Of a stretch of DNA of 20,937 bases, positions 1 to 6,838 are shown piece by piece (position 1 is the stretch's first letter; each line of letters starts with the position of its first letter). The position numbers were made by a program, and so were the translations under genes. The DNA comes from Pseudomonadota bacterium (GTDB taxonomy: Bacteria; Pseudomonadota; Alphaproteobacteria; Rhizobiales; Xanthobacteraceae), in NCBI GenBank assembly GCA_023442085.1, contig JAEZMT010000110.1, positions 1 to 20,937 of the forward strand, in the 5' to 3' direction. Under the pieces are notes generated by a model. The model saw only the letters and a program-made list of their open reading frames with translations. It did no database searches and had not been told where the DNA came from.

Positions 1-23
1 CGGAAAAGTGCGAGATGAAGTGA
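1..23 (+). CDS. Possible 3' end of a convergent binding-protein copy (partial)
   Basis: Read on the plus strand, bases 3-23 encode EKCEMK and a TGA stop. This is identical to the C-terminus of the minus-strand substrate-binding protein ending at 33. If the inverted repeat is genuine, this is the tail of a second, convergent copy lying mostly outside the window. Only seven codons are visible and an assembly artefact would look the same, so the call is tentative. Confidence 0.25.
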
Positions 24-55
24 GGCCCGGCCTCACTTCATCTCGCACTTTTCCG
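1..55. repeat. Near-perfect inverted repeat at window edge
   Basis: Bases 1-27 are the exact reverse complement of 29-55, with a single C at position 28 between them. The arms contain the last codons and the stop of the binding-protein gene that starts at 1205, plus a few bases beyond the stop. The left arm therefore reads, on the plus strand, as the same C-terminus (AEKCEMK, stop). It could be the junction of two tail-to-tail gene copies, a very long terminator-like hairpin, or a fold-back or assembly artefact at a contig end. The repeat starts at base 1, so its true length cannot be seen. Confidence 0.9.
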
Positions 56-1205
56 CATAGGCGTCGCCATAGTTGGAGAACACCTTCTCCTGCACCATGG
101 TCTCCACCTTCCCGTCCGGCCGCTTGCCCACCTTCACGAGGTAGAAGTCCTGGATGGGGAACTGGTTGGTGTTGAACTTGAAGTTGCCGCGCACGCTTTG
201 GAACTCCGCCTTCTTCAGCGCCGCACGCACGGCGGCCTTATCGGCGGTCTTGCCGCCGGTGGCCTTCAGCGCGCTGTCGATGAGCTTGGCGGCGTCATAG
301 CCCTGCGCCGCGTAGAGCGCGGGGATATAGCCGTATTCCTTCTCGAATGCCGCCACGAAGGCCTTGTTGGCCGGCGTGTCGAGGTCCGGCGCCCAGGCCG
401 CGCCAGAGAAGAAGCCCAGCGCCGCCTCGCCGGTGGCGGGGAGCGTCGTCTCGTCCACGGTGAAGGCGGAGAGGAAGGGCGTGGTGTCGGCGAGGCCCGC
501 CTGCCGGTACTGCTTCACGAGGTTCACGCCCATGCCGCCGGGCATGAAGGTGAAGACGGCGTCGGGCTTGGCGGCGGCGATCTTGGCGAGCTCGGCGGAG
601 AAGTCGAGCTGGCCGAGCTGGGTATAGATCTCGTCCGCCACCGCGCCCTTGTAATAGCGCTTGAAGCCGGCCAGCGAATCCTTGCCCGCCTGGTAGTTGG
701 GGGCGATCAGCACAACCTTCTTGAAGCCCTTGTCCTGGGCGTACTTGCCGAGAACCTCGTGGTTCTGGTCGTTCTGGTAGGAGGCGGAGAAGAAGAACGG
801 GCTGCAGCCGGCGCCGGCGATGGTGGAGGGGCCGGCATTGCCGGAGATGAGGAAGGTCTCGTTGGCCGTCACGGGCTTCGCCACCGCGCCCATCACGTTG
901 GAGAAGACCACGCCGGCGACGAAGTCGACCTTGTCGCGCTCCAAGAGGCCCTTCACCTTCTGCACGGCAATGTCCGGCTTCAGCTCGTCATCGACGACGA
1001 CCACCTCGGTCTCTTGCCCGCCGAGCTTGCCGCCCAGCTCCTTCACCGCCAGCAGGAAGCCGTCGCGCATGTGCTGGCCGAGCACGGCGGACGGGCCGGA
1101 CAAGGTGGAGACCAGCCCCACCTTCACCGGATCGGCCGCGGCCGCGCCGGACAGTGCGAGCGTGCCAAGGAGCGCGGTGGAAGCGAGAAGTCCCTTGAAA
1201 CCCAT
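33..1205 (-). CDS. ABC transporter substrate-binding protein, branched-chain amino acid type
   Basis: This is a periplasmic solute receptor of the LivJ/AmiC-like family (periplasmic binding protein type 1 fold, 390 aa, usual length). Residues 1-24 form a Sec signal peptide with likely cleavage after AAAA and before DPVKVG. The mature N-terminus (VKVGLVSTLSGPSAVLG) is the typical first strand and ligand loop of the family. Cys134 and Cys387 may form a disulfide, which is an inference. No permease or ATPase gene is adjacent, so it is either an orphan receptor or its partners lie left of the window. It follows glyS on the same strand after a 176-base gap and probably has its own promoter. The ligand is unknown: amino acids, amides, urea and aromatic acids are all bound by relatives. 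Its 3' end is part of the inverted repeat at 1-55. Confidence 0.9.
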   Translation of the reverse strand: MGFKGLLASTALLGTLALSGAAAADPVKVGLVSTLSGPSAVLGQHMRDGFLLAVKELGGKLGGQETEVVVVDDELKPDIAVQKVKGLLERDKVDFVAGVVFSNVMGAVAKPVTANETFLISGNAGPSTIAGAGCSPFFFSASYQNDQNHEVLGKYAQDKGFKKVVLIAPNYQAGKDSLAGFKRYYKGAVADEIYTQLGQLDFSAELAKIAAAKPDAVFTFMPGGMGVNLVKQYRQAGLADTTPFLSAFTVDETTLPATGEAALGFFSGAAWAPDLDTPANKAFVAAFEKEYGYIPALYAAQGYDAAKLIDSALKATGGKTADKAAVRAALKKAEFQSVRGNFKFNTNQFPIQDFYLVKVGKRPDGKVETMVQEKVFSNYGDAYAEKCEMK

Positions 1206-1327
1206 GGCGGCGAAGTCCCCGGTGGATGGTTCTGGCGTCAGTCGTGTGACGTGCCGGCACCCTTGCAGAGCCGCGCGCGGCAGACAAGCCGGGATGTGCG
1301 GATGGCGCTGCCGGCGCGCACCGCGGC

Positions 1328-1375
1328 TCCCCTCGTCCAGCGGGAGGGGAACCTGCCTTTCGGGATCGAAAAGGC
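1328..1375 (-). terminator. Two small hairpins after glyS
   Basis: Just past the glyS stop lie two stem-loops. One pairs 1355-1362 with 1367-1375 (8 bp, one bulged base, 4-nt loop). The other pairs 1328-1334 with 1344-1350 (7 bp, 9-nt loop). Neither is followed by a clear T-run on the minus strand, so a role in ending the glyS transcript is only possible. Confidence 0.3.
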
Positions 1376-1381
1376 CCCGCC

Positions 1382-3700
1382 CTACCCCTCGATGCGGTCG
1401 AAATCGGCGATGCCGCGGGTGGCGGCGCGGATTTCGTCGAGCAGCTTCAGGCGATTCTCGCGCAAAGCGGGATCGGCGTCGTTCACCGTCACGGCGTCGA
1501 AGAAGGCATCCACCGGCTGGCGCAGGTCGGACAGCGCGGTCATGGCGGCCGCGAAATCCTCGGCCGCGACGGCCTTGGAGACGCGGGCCTTCACATCGTC
1601 GATGGCGGCGGCGAGGTGCTCCTCGGCCGGCTCCTTGAGCAGCGCGGCGACGGTTGGGCCGGCGAAGGCGCGGCCGTCCTTCTTCTCCTCGATGCGCAGG
1701 ATGTTCACCGCACGGCGGTAGCCGGCGAGGAGGTTCCTGCCGTCCTCGGTGGCGAGGAAGGCGGCCAGCGCCTCCACGCGGCGGACGACGAGAAGGAGAT
1801 CGTCCTGCCCTTCGAGGGCGAAGACGGCATCCACGAGGTCGTGACGGGCGCCGCGATCGCGGAGGTAGACTTTCAGGCGGTCGGCGAAGAAGGCGAGGAG
1901 GTCATTGCTATCAGACTTGATTTTCTCAGCGGATGCGCGCAACTCGGGCTCGACGACTGCATCGGCTACCCGCGAAGCGAGTTCATCAGCATTGTCCTCA
2001 TAGCTTAGTCTCGTCGAGATTTTATCTTTTAGATAAATGTTAAGATTTTTAAATATAGTCTTTTCGGAACGAATCCTTTCAATTTGCAAATCAATCAAAC
2101 GCGCCTTTTCTATTTCCGCCTTTGCTTCGCTGATCAAGCTTTTTCTTTTAGCAGAAAACAGCTCTTTTGCTTCACTTATATAGGCAAAATTCGAGACCTG
2201 AAGGATGCTAATGCGCAGCTCATTCTCCAGCACAATCCTAATCACCCCCAGCGCCGCCCGGCGCAGCGCGTAAGGGTCCTTGCTCCCGGTCGGCTTCTCG
2301 TCAATCGCCCAGAAGCCCACCAGCGTGTCGATCTTGTCCGCCAGCGCCACGGCCACGGAGACCGGCGCCGTCGGCACGCGGTCGTTCGGCCCCTGCGGCT
2401 TGTAATGCTCCTCGCAGGCGGCGGCGACTTCGGGGGGCAGGTTCTCGCCCTGCGCGTAGTAACGGCCCATGAGCCCCTGCAGCTCGGGGAACTCGCCCAC
2501 CACCTCGGTGAGGAGGTCCGCCTTCGCCACCAGCGCGGCCTCCTCGGCCAGCGCCACCGGCGCGCCGACCTTGGGGGCCAGTTCCTTGGCGAGGCGCACG
2601 ATGCGCTCGATGCGCTCGGCCTGCGAGCCCAGCTTCTCGTGGAAGGTGATGGACTGGAACTTGGGCATGCGGCTGGCGAGGCCGTTCAGCCGGTCCGTAT
2701 CCCAGAAGAATTTCGCGTCCGACAGGCGGGCGCGGATGACGCGCTCGTTGCCGGCGACGATGGCCTTGCCGCCGTCCGAGGCGACGAGGTTCGAGATGAG
2801 GATGAAGCGGTTGGCGAGGCGCCCGGTCCTGGGGTCCTTCAGCACGAAGCACTTCTGGTTGGCGCGGATGGTGGCGCGGATCACCTCGTCCGGGATGTCG
2901 AGGAATCGCTCCTCGAACGATCCCATCAGCACCACAGGCCATTCCACGAGGCCGCACACCTCGTCCAGCAGCCCCTCGTCCTCTACCAGATCGAGGCCGG
3001 CGGCGAGCGCGAGGTCCTTGGCGTCGTTGAGGATGATTTCCTTGCGGCGGTCGCGGTCGGCCACCACCTTGGCCGCCTCCAGCTTCGCCATCCAGTCGTC
3101 CAGCCGCTTCACGGTGAAGGGCTCGGGCGCGAGGAAGCGGTGGCCGCGGGTGACGTTGGAGGCCTCGATGCCGTCCACGGAGAAATGCACCACCTCCGGC
3201 TCGTCCCCCTCCGCCCCGAAGGTGGCGACGATGGAATGGAGCGGGCGTACCCAGCGCAGGGTGCCGGACCCCCAGCGCATGGATTTCGGCCAGGGGAACT
3301 TGCGAATAATGTCCGGCACGATCTCGGCCACCACCTCGGTGGTGGCGCGGCCGGGCTTTTCCACCACGGCCACGTAGAAATCGCCCTTCTTGGGGTCGGA
3401 CTGGATAGTCGCCTGATCGAGGGAGGCAAGGCCCGCCGCTTTCAGGAAGCCGGCCACCGCCTGCTCGGGCGCGCCCACGCGCGGGCCCTTCTTCTCTTCC
3501 TTCTGGTCCGCCTGCCGGCCGGGCAGTCCGTGCACCGCGAGCGCGAGGCGGCGCGGCGTCACGAAGGCTTTCGCGCCCTCATAGAGCAGGCCGCGCTCCA
3601 CCAGCGCGTCGGTGACGAGCTTCTTCAGCGCGTCGGCCGCCTGGGCCTGCATGCGGGCGGGGATTTCCTCGGAGAAGAGTTCGAGCAGAAGATCGGGCAT
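1382..3700 (-). CDS. glyS: Glycine--tRNA ligase beta subunit, with an insertion
   Basis: This is the beta subunit of the bacterial alpha2beta2 glycyl-tRNA synthetase. It works with GlyQ to charge tRNA-Gly with glycine and recognises the tRNA. The start is placed at 3700 (MPDLLLELFSEEIPARM), the conserved family N-terminus. The reading frame stays open 152 codons further upstream, but that part is low-complexity and overlaps the neighbouring MFS gene. Conserved blocks include FPWPKSMRWG, ALRRAALGVIRI (ending near residue 489) and the C-terminal tRNA-binding region from residue 600 (LLAFFADRLKVYLRDRG). At 772 aa it is much longer than the E. coli protein (689 aa, from memory). Much of the excess is a lysine-rich, AT-rich segment at residues about 496-599. 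The frame is intact across it, so the gene is probably functional. The MFS gene, 107 bases upstream, separates it from glyQ. Confidence 0.96.
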   Translation of the reverse strand: MPDLLLELFSEEIPARMQAQAADALKKLVTDALVERGLLYEGAKAFVTPRRLALAVHGLPGRQADQKEEKKGPRVGAPEQAVAGFLKAAGLASLDQATIQSDPKKGDFYVAVVEKPGRATTEVVAEIVPDIIRKFPWPKSMRWGSGTLRWVRPLHSIVATFGAEGDEPEVVHFSVDGIEASNVTRGHRFLAPEPFTVKRLDDWMAKLEAAKVVADRDRRKEIILNDAKDLALAAGLDLVEDEGLLDEVCGLVEWPVVLMGSFEERFLDIPDEVIRATIRANQKCFVLKDPRTGRLANRFILISNLVASDGGKAIVAGNERVIRARLSDAKFFWDTDRLNGLASRMPKFQSITFHEKLGSQAERIERIVRLAKELAPKVGAPVALAEEAALVAKADLLTEVVGEFPELQGLMGRYYAQGENLPPEVAAACEEHYKPQGPNDRVPTAPVSVAVALADKIDTLVGFWAIDEKPTGSKDPYALRRAALGVIRIVLENELRISILQVSNFAYISEAKELFSAKRKSLISEAKAEIEKARLIDLQIERIRSEKTIFKNLNIYLKDKISTRLSYEDNADELASRVADAVVEPELRASAEKIKSDSNDLLAFFADRLKVYLRDRGARHDLVDAVFALEGQDDLLLVVRRVEALAAFLATEDGRNLLAGYRRAVNILRIEEKKDGRAFAGPTVAALLKEPAEEHLAAAIDDVKARVSKAVAAEDFAAAMTALSDLRQPVDAFFDAVTVNDADPALRENRLKLLDEIRAATRGIADFDRIEG
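1904..2245 (-). other. AT-rich in-frame insertion within glyS
   Basis: A hand count over 1981-2220 gives about 36% GC, against about 70% or more in the glyS sequence on either side. The segment encodes roughly residues 486-599, with codons that are rare elsewhere in the window: ATA at 508, 530 and 549, AGA at 519 and 564, CTA at 557 and 565. Residues about 507-561 are dense in Lys, Glu, Ile and Leu and look like one long charged helix or coiled coil. A 7-bp stem with a TTT loop lies at 2021-2037. E. coli GlyS has only about 46 residues between the matching conserved blocks. The boundaries are approximate, set where base composition and family similarity change. Confidence 0.8.
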
Positions 3701-3807
3701 CGGTTCGGGCTCGTCCTCCCCATGCGGGGAGGCTGGCGCTTGCGCGCGGAGGGTGAATTTCGAGGCTTGTGCTAGTGCCTTTCGGCCGCCGCGTCGAGGG
3801 GGCGGGG

Positions 3808-5115
3808 TCAGTCGAGCGGCTGGCCGCGCGTCTCCTTCAGCCCCAACGCGGCGAGGAAGGCCACGATGCCGCCCGCGATCACATAGAAGGCCGGGGCCAT
3901 GGCATCCCCGGTGAGACTCACCAGCAGCACCGCCACCATGGGCGCCGTGCCGCCCCCGAGGCCGAGGCCGAGGTTCCAGCTCAGCCCCACCGCCGTGCAG
4001 CGGGTGTGGCGGGGAAACATCTCCACCAGCGCCACCGCGATGGGGCCGCCATAGATGGAGACGATGACCGCAAAGCCGAGCTGCCCCAGCAGCGCCAGCC
4101 CCGTGGAGCCGGAATGCAGCAGCAGGAACAGCGGCCAGGTGAAGACGGCAAGACACAGGAAGCCGCCGACGATGAGCGGCTTGCGCCCGATGCGGTCTGA
4201 CAGCGCGGCGGTGCCGAGGCAGCCGACCATCACCACCGCCATGCTGATGGCGTTCAGCTCCAGCGCCACATGGGGCGTGAAATGCTCCTGCTGCTGGAGC
4301 CAGGTCGCGAGATAGACGAAGGCGAGGTAATAGGCGATGCCCAGCACGATGTTGATGAGCGTCGCGCGCAGGATGTCGCCGCCATTCTCGCGGAAGGCCT
4401 CCACCACCGGCAGGGTCGGGCGATGGATTGGCTTCACGTCCCGCGCCACCGTCCGGCGCAGGAACAGGGCAAAGCCGCCGAGCAGGCAGCCGAGCAGGAA
4501 GGGGATGCGCCAGCCCCAGGCGGCGAGATCGTCCGCCGACATGAGGCCCGAGACCAGCGCTCCCACCGCCGAGCCCAGCAGCATCCCGCCATTGCAGCCG
4601 ACGATGACCAGCGAGGTCACCGCCCCGCGCCAGCGCACCCGCGCATTCTCAGCCAGGAAGACGGCGGAGGTCATGTACTCGCCACCGACGGAAAGCCCCT
4701 GTGCGAGGCGCAGCACCAGAAGCAGCACGGCGGAGAGGACGCCCGCCGTCTCATATGTGGGCAGGAGGCCGACGCAGAAGGTGGAGATGCTCATGAGCGC
4801 GGCGGACGACATGAGCGCCGCGCGCCGGCCCAGCCGGTCGCCGATATGGCCGAACAGGACGGAGCCGAGCGGCCGCATGAGGAAGGAGGCGGCGAAGACG
4901 CCGAACACGGACAGCATGGCCGCCGTGGGGCTCGTCTCGGGGAAGAAGTTGCGGGCGAAGATGCTGGCGAGGAAGCCGTAGACGGCAAAGTCGTACCATT
5001 CCAGCACGTTGCCCAGCATGCCGGCGGCCATCAGGCGGCGGGAGAGGGCGGGCGCCTCGGGGACGCGCGGCACGAAGGCTCCACCGTCCGCGCCCGTATC
5101 CGCAATGCTGCTCAT
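3808..5115 (-). CDS. MFS transporter, metabolite:H+ symporter (MHS) type
   Basis: This is an inner-membrane secondary transporter, 435 aa, with about twelve hydrophobic segments. Family marks are GNVLEWYDFAVYG (residues 35-47) in the first membrane helix and RPLGSVLFGHIGDRLGRR (81-98) in the first cytoplasmic loop. Both are typical of the MHS family (ProP, KgtP, citrate and shikimate carriers), which import organic acids or zwitterions with protons. The substrate cannot be told. The start at 5115 (MSSIADTG) is chosen because the sequence upstream in frame is low-complexity and overlaps glyQ. The gene begins 80 bases after glyQ and ends 107 bases before glyS on the same strand, so it is probably in the same transcript, although its function is unrelated. 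Confidence 0.92.
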   Translation of the reverse strand: MSSIADTGADGGAFVPRVPEAPALSRRLMAAGMLGNVLEWYDFAVYGFLASIFARNFFPETSPTAAMLSVFGVFAASFLMRPLGSVLFGHIGDRLGRRAALMSSAALMSISTFCVGLLPTYETAGVLSAVLLLVLRLAQGLSVGGEYMTSAVFLAENARVRWRGAVTSLVIVGCNGGMLLGSAVGALVSGLMSADDLAAWGWRIPFLLGCLLGGFALFLRRTVARDVKPIHRPTLPVVEAFRENGGDILRATLINIVLGIAYYLAFVYLATWLQQQEHFTPHVALELNAISMAVVMVGCLGTAALSDRIGRKPLIVGGFLCLAVFTWPLFLLLHSGSTGLALLGQLGFAVIVSIYGGPIAVALVEMFPRHTRCTAVGLSWNLGLGLGGGTAPMVAVLLVSLTGDAMAPAFYVIAGGIVAFLAALGLKETRGQPLD

Positions 5116-5195
5116 GCCCCGCCCCCGCGTCGCCCCCGGTCGATCATACCGGACGGGAGCCGGGTTGCACTCTCCCTTGCCGCCTGCTCCTAACC

Positions 5196-6131
5196 TCAGG
5201 CCGCAGCGGCGCCGCCGCCGGCCGTCTTCAGCCAGGCCGCGCCGCAGGCCTTGGCCAGTTCGCGCACGCGCAGGATGTAGCTCTGCCGCTCGGTGACGGA
5301 GATCACGCCGCGCGCGTCCAGAAGGTTGAAGACGTGGGAAGCCTTGATGCACTGGTCATAGGCCGGCAGGGCCATCTCGTGCTTTTCGCCCTTGTCGCCG
5401 AACGCGAGATACTTGTGGCAGGCGGCCTCGGCCATGCGGAACTGCTCGAACAGCATGTCCGTGTCGGCCGCCTCGAAATTGTGCCGCGAATATTCCTGCT
5501 CGGCCTGCTTGAAGACGTCGCCGTAGGTGGTCTTCTCGGCGCCCTCGCGGCCGTTGAAGTTCAGGTCGTAGACGTTCTCGACGCCCTGCACATACATGGC
5601 GAGGCGCTCGAGGCCGTAGGTCAGCTCGCCGGAGACCGGGGCACACTCGAAGCCCGCGACCTGCTGGAAATAGGTGAATTGCGACACCTCCATGCCGTCG
5701 CACCAGCATTCCCAGCCGAGGCCCCAGGCGCCGAGCGTCGGGCTCTCCCAGTCATCCTCCACGAAGCGCACGTCGTGCAGCTTCAGGTCCACGCCGATGG
5801 CGGCGAGCGATTGCAGGTACAGCTCCTGCAGGTTCTCCGGCGAGGGCTTCAGGATGACCTGGAACTGGTAATAATGCTGGAGTCGGTTGGGGTTCTCGCC
5901 ATAGCGGCCGTCCTTGGGGCGGCGCGAGGGCTGCACATAGGCGGCCTTCCAGTGCTTCGGGCCGAGGGCGCGGAGCGTCGTCGCCGGGTGGAAGGTGCCG
6001 GCGCCCACTTCCATGTCATAGGGCTGGAGCACCACGCAGCCCTGGTCCGCCCAGAATCGCTGAAGGGTCAGAAGCAGCGCCTGGAACGAACGGTCGGGGC
6101 GCATGTGGGCGGGAAGGCTCGGGTCGATCAT
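5196..6131 (-). CDS. glyQ: Glycine--tRNA ligase alpha subunit
   Basis: This is the catalytic subunit of the alpha2beta2 glycyl-tRNA synthetase, 311 aa, a normal length. It forms glycyl-adenylate and transfers glycine to tRNA-Gly in the cytoplasm. Recognisable blocks are LLTLQRFWADQGCVVLQPYD (residues 20-39), EVGAGTFHPATTLRALGP (41-58), AAYVQPSRRPKDGRYGENPN (64-83), GWECWCDGMEVSQFTYFQQV (139-158) and class II motif 3 around GELTYGLERLAMY (168-180). The start is set at 6131 (MIDPSLPAHMRPDRSFQ); the inner Met at residue 10 is an alternative, and neither has a strong ribosome-binding site. The C-terminus ends in a Gly/Ala tail. It is the first gene of the glyQ - MFS - glyS run. Confidence 0.96.
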   Translation of the reverse strand: MIDPSLPAHMRPDRSFQALLLTLQRFWADQGCVVLQPYDMEVGAGTFHPATTLRALGPKHWKAAYVQPSRRPKDGRYGENPNRLQHYYQFQVILKPSPENLQELYLQSLAAIGVDLKLHDVRFVEDDWESPTLGAWGLGWECWCDGMEVSQFTYFQQVAGFECAPVSGELTYGLERLAMYVQGVENVYDLNFNGREGAEKTTYGDVFKQAEQEYSRHNFEAADTDMLFEQFRMAEAACHKYLAFGDKGEKHEMALPAYDQCIKASHVFNLLDARGVISVTERQSYILRVRELAKACGAAWLKTAGGGAAAA

Positions 6132-6208
6132 TTCACAACAGCTCGCAGGAACGTGACCACGGCGCGCCCTCCCCGGCGTCGCGGGACAAGGGCGCGAGAG
6201 GCGCGCGG

Positions 6209-6237
6209 ACACTAGGCAGAGGGCGGCGCGATTGCAA
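6209..6237 (-). promoter_or_regulatory. Possible sigma-70-type promoter for glyQ
   Basis: On the minus strand, TTGCAA (plus coordinates 6232-6237) is followed after exactly 17 bases by TAGTGT (6209-6214). This would start transcription roughly 70 bases before glyQ. The -10 box is a weak match, so this is a candidate only. Confidence 0.3.
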
Positions 6238-6326
6238 CGTGGCCACGCCAACTAAGCTCACGCCAATCGAAAATCGGGAATGAACCGAAATGGGGTTTGC
6301 GCGGTTGTCATGCCGTGCAGTCAATT

Positions 6327-6334
6327 GGAGGGAG
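6327..6334 (+). promoter_or_regulatory. Strong Shine-Dalgarno deciding the 6342 start
   Basis: GGAGGGAG lies 7 bases before the ATG at 6342. It fixes the start of the small exported protein at MSIAKF rather than at the upstream in-frame ATG at 6297, which would put extra residues ahead of a clean signal peptide. Confidence 0.8.
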
Positions 6335-6341
6335 ACCCCGC

Positions 6342-6764
6342 ATGAGCATCGCGAAGTTTGCAATTCCGGTCGCTACCGCCGCCATGATCGCCATGACCGG
6401 CGCCGCGAGCGCGCAGTCCGGCACCGCCCCCGGCCAGAACACCCAGCGCGGCCCCGCGCAGGAAGGCGGCCGCACGCAGGCGACCCCCGGCCCGAGCAGC
6501 AGCGGCATGACGGCGCCCGATCCGAGCGTGCCCCCCACCCCGCGCTCGGGCATGGCCGCCGGCGCCGATACCCAGCACGGCCCCGCGCAGCAGGGCGGCC
6601 GCACCCAGGCGACGCCTGGTGCCTCGTCCAGCGGCAACGCCCCGACCATGGACACCACCGGCACGGTGACCCCGCGCTCCGGCACGGCGGCCGGCCAGGA
6701 TCCCCACCGGGGCCCGGCGCAGGAAGGTGGCCGCACCCAGGCGACCCCCGGCGGCACGCGCTGA
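6342..6764 (+). CDS. Small exported protein with three GPAQxGGRTQATPG repeats
   Basis: The family is not recognised. The product is 140 aa with a clear Sec signal peptide at residues 1-24 (Lys5, hydrophobic core, ASA cleavage site). The mature chain is almost entirely three imperfect repeats at residues 26-68 (43 aa), 69-112 (44 aa) and 113-140 (28 aa, truncated). Each starts with SGxAxG, holds the core GPAQ(E/Q)GGRTQATPG and, in the first two, ends in TPR. It is rich in Gly, Pro, Thr, Ala, Gln and Ser, with no cysteine and no membrane helix after the signal, so it should be a disordered periplasmic or secreted protein. It is a single gene, divergent from glyQ and followed by a shared terminator. 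The function is unknown. High GC could create a false frame, but the strong ribosome-binding site, signal peptide and repeat conservation argue that it is real. Confidence 0.85.
   Translation: MSIAKFAIPVATAAMIAMTGAASAQSGTAPGQNTQRGPAQEGGRTQATPGPSSSGMTAPDPSVPPTPRSGMAAGADTQHGPAQQGGRTQATPGASSSGNAPTMDTTGTVTPRSGTAAGQDPHRGPAQEGGRTQATPGGTR
6417..6761 (+). repeat. Three in-frame direct repeats in the exported-protein gene
   Basis: The units begin at 6417, 6546 and 6678, spaced 129 and 132 bases apart. The best-kept 42-base cores lie at 6450-6491, 6579-6620 and 6711-6752. Differences between copies often fall at third codon positions, which suggests selection on the protein sequence. The third unit is cut short by the end of the gene. 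Confidence 0.88.
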
Positions 6765-6773
6765 TCGACTCTT

Positions 6774-6809
6774 TAAGAAAAAAGCCCCGGAGCGTCGCTC
6801 CGGGGCTTT
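6774..6809. terminator. Bidirectional rho-independent terminator
   Basis: A 14-bp perfect stem (6781-6794 with 6796-6809) encloses one central base, in practice a small loop. Read on the minus strand it is followed by TTTTTTCTT, a good T-tract for ending the TRAP binding-protein transcript. On the plus strand the stem ends in TTT and then a mixed pyrimidine run, so it may also end the small exported-protein transcript. It lies between two convergent genes. Confidence 0.88.
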
Positions 6810-6838
6810 GCCTTGTCTGGAAGTGACCGCAGGTCGCG

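Noticed and set aside
198..1721. 507-codon plus-strand open frame over the binding-protein and glyS ends
   Set aside because: It lies antisense to two well-supported genes and has a low-complexity Arg/Gly/His-rich product; high GC leaves such shadow frames open.
1904..2245. Intein or frameshift as the explanation of the odd glyS segment
   Set aside because: It is too short for an intein and lacks splicing motifs. The frame and conserved flanks continue on both sides without a shift.
2084..3775. 563-codon plus-strand open frame antisense to glyS
   Set aside because: It has no recognisable domain and is the complement of a conserved synthetase gene.
3701..4156. N-terminal extension of glyS by 152 codons
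   Set aside because: It is low-complexity, overlaps the 3' part of the MFS gene, and the conserved GlyS N-terminus starts at 3700.
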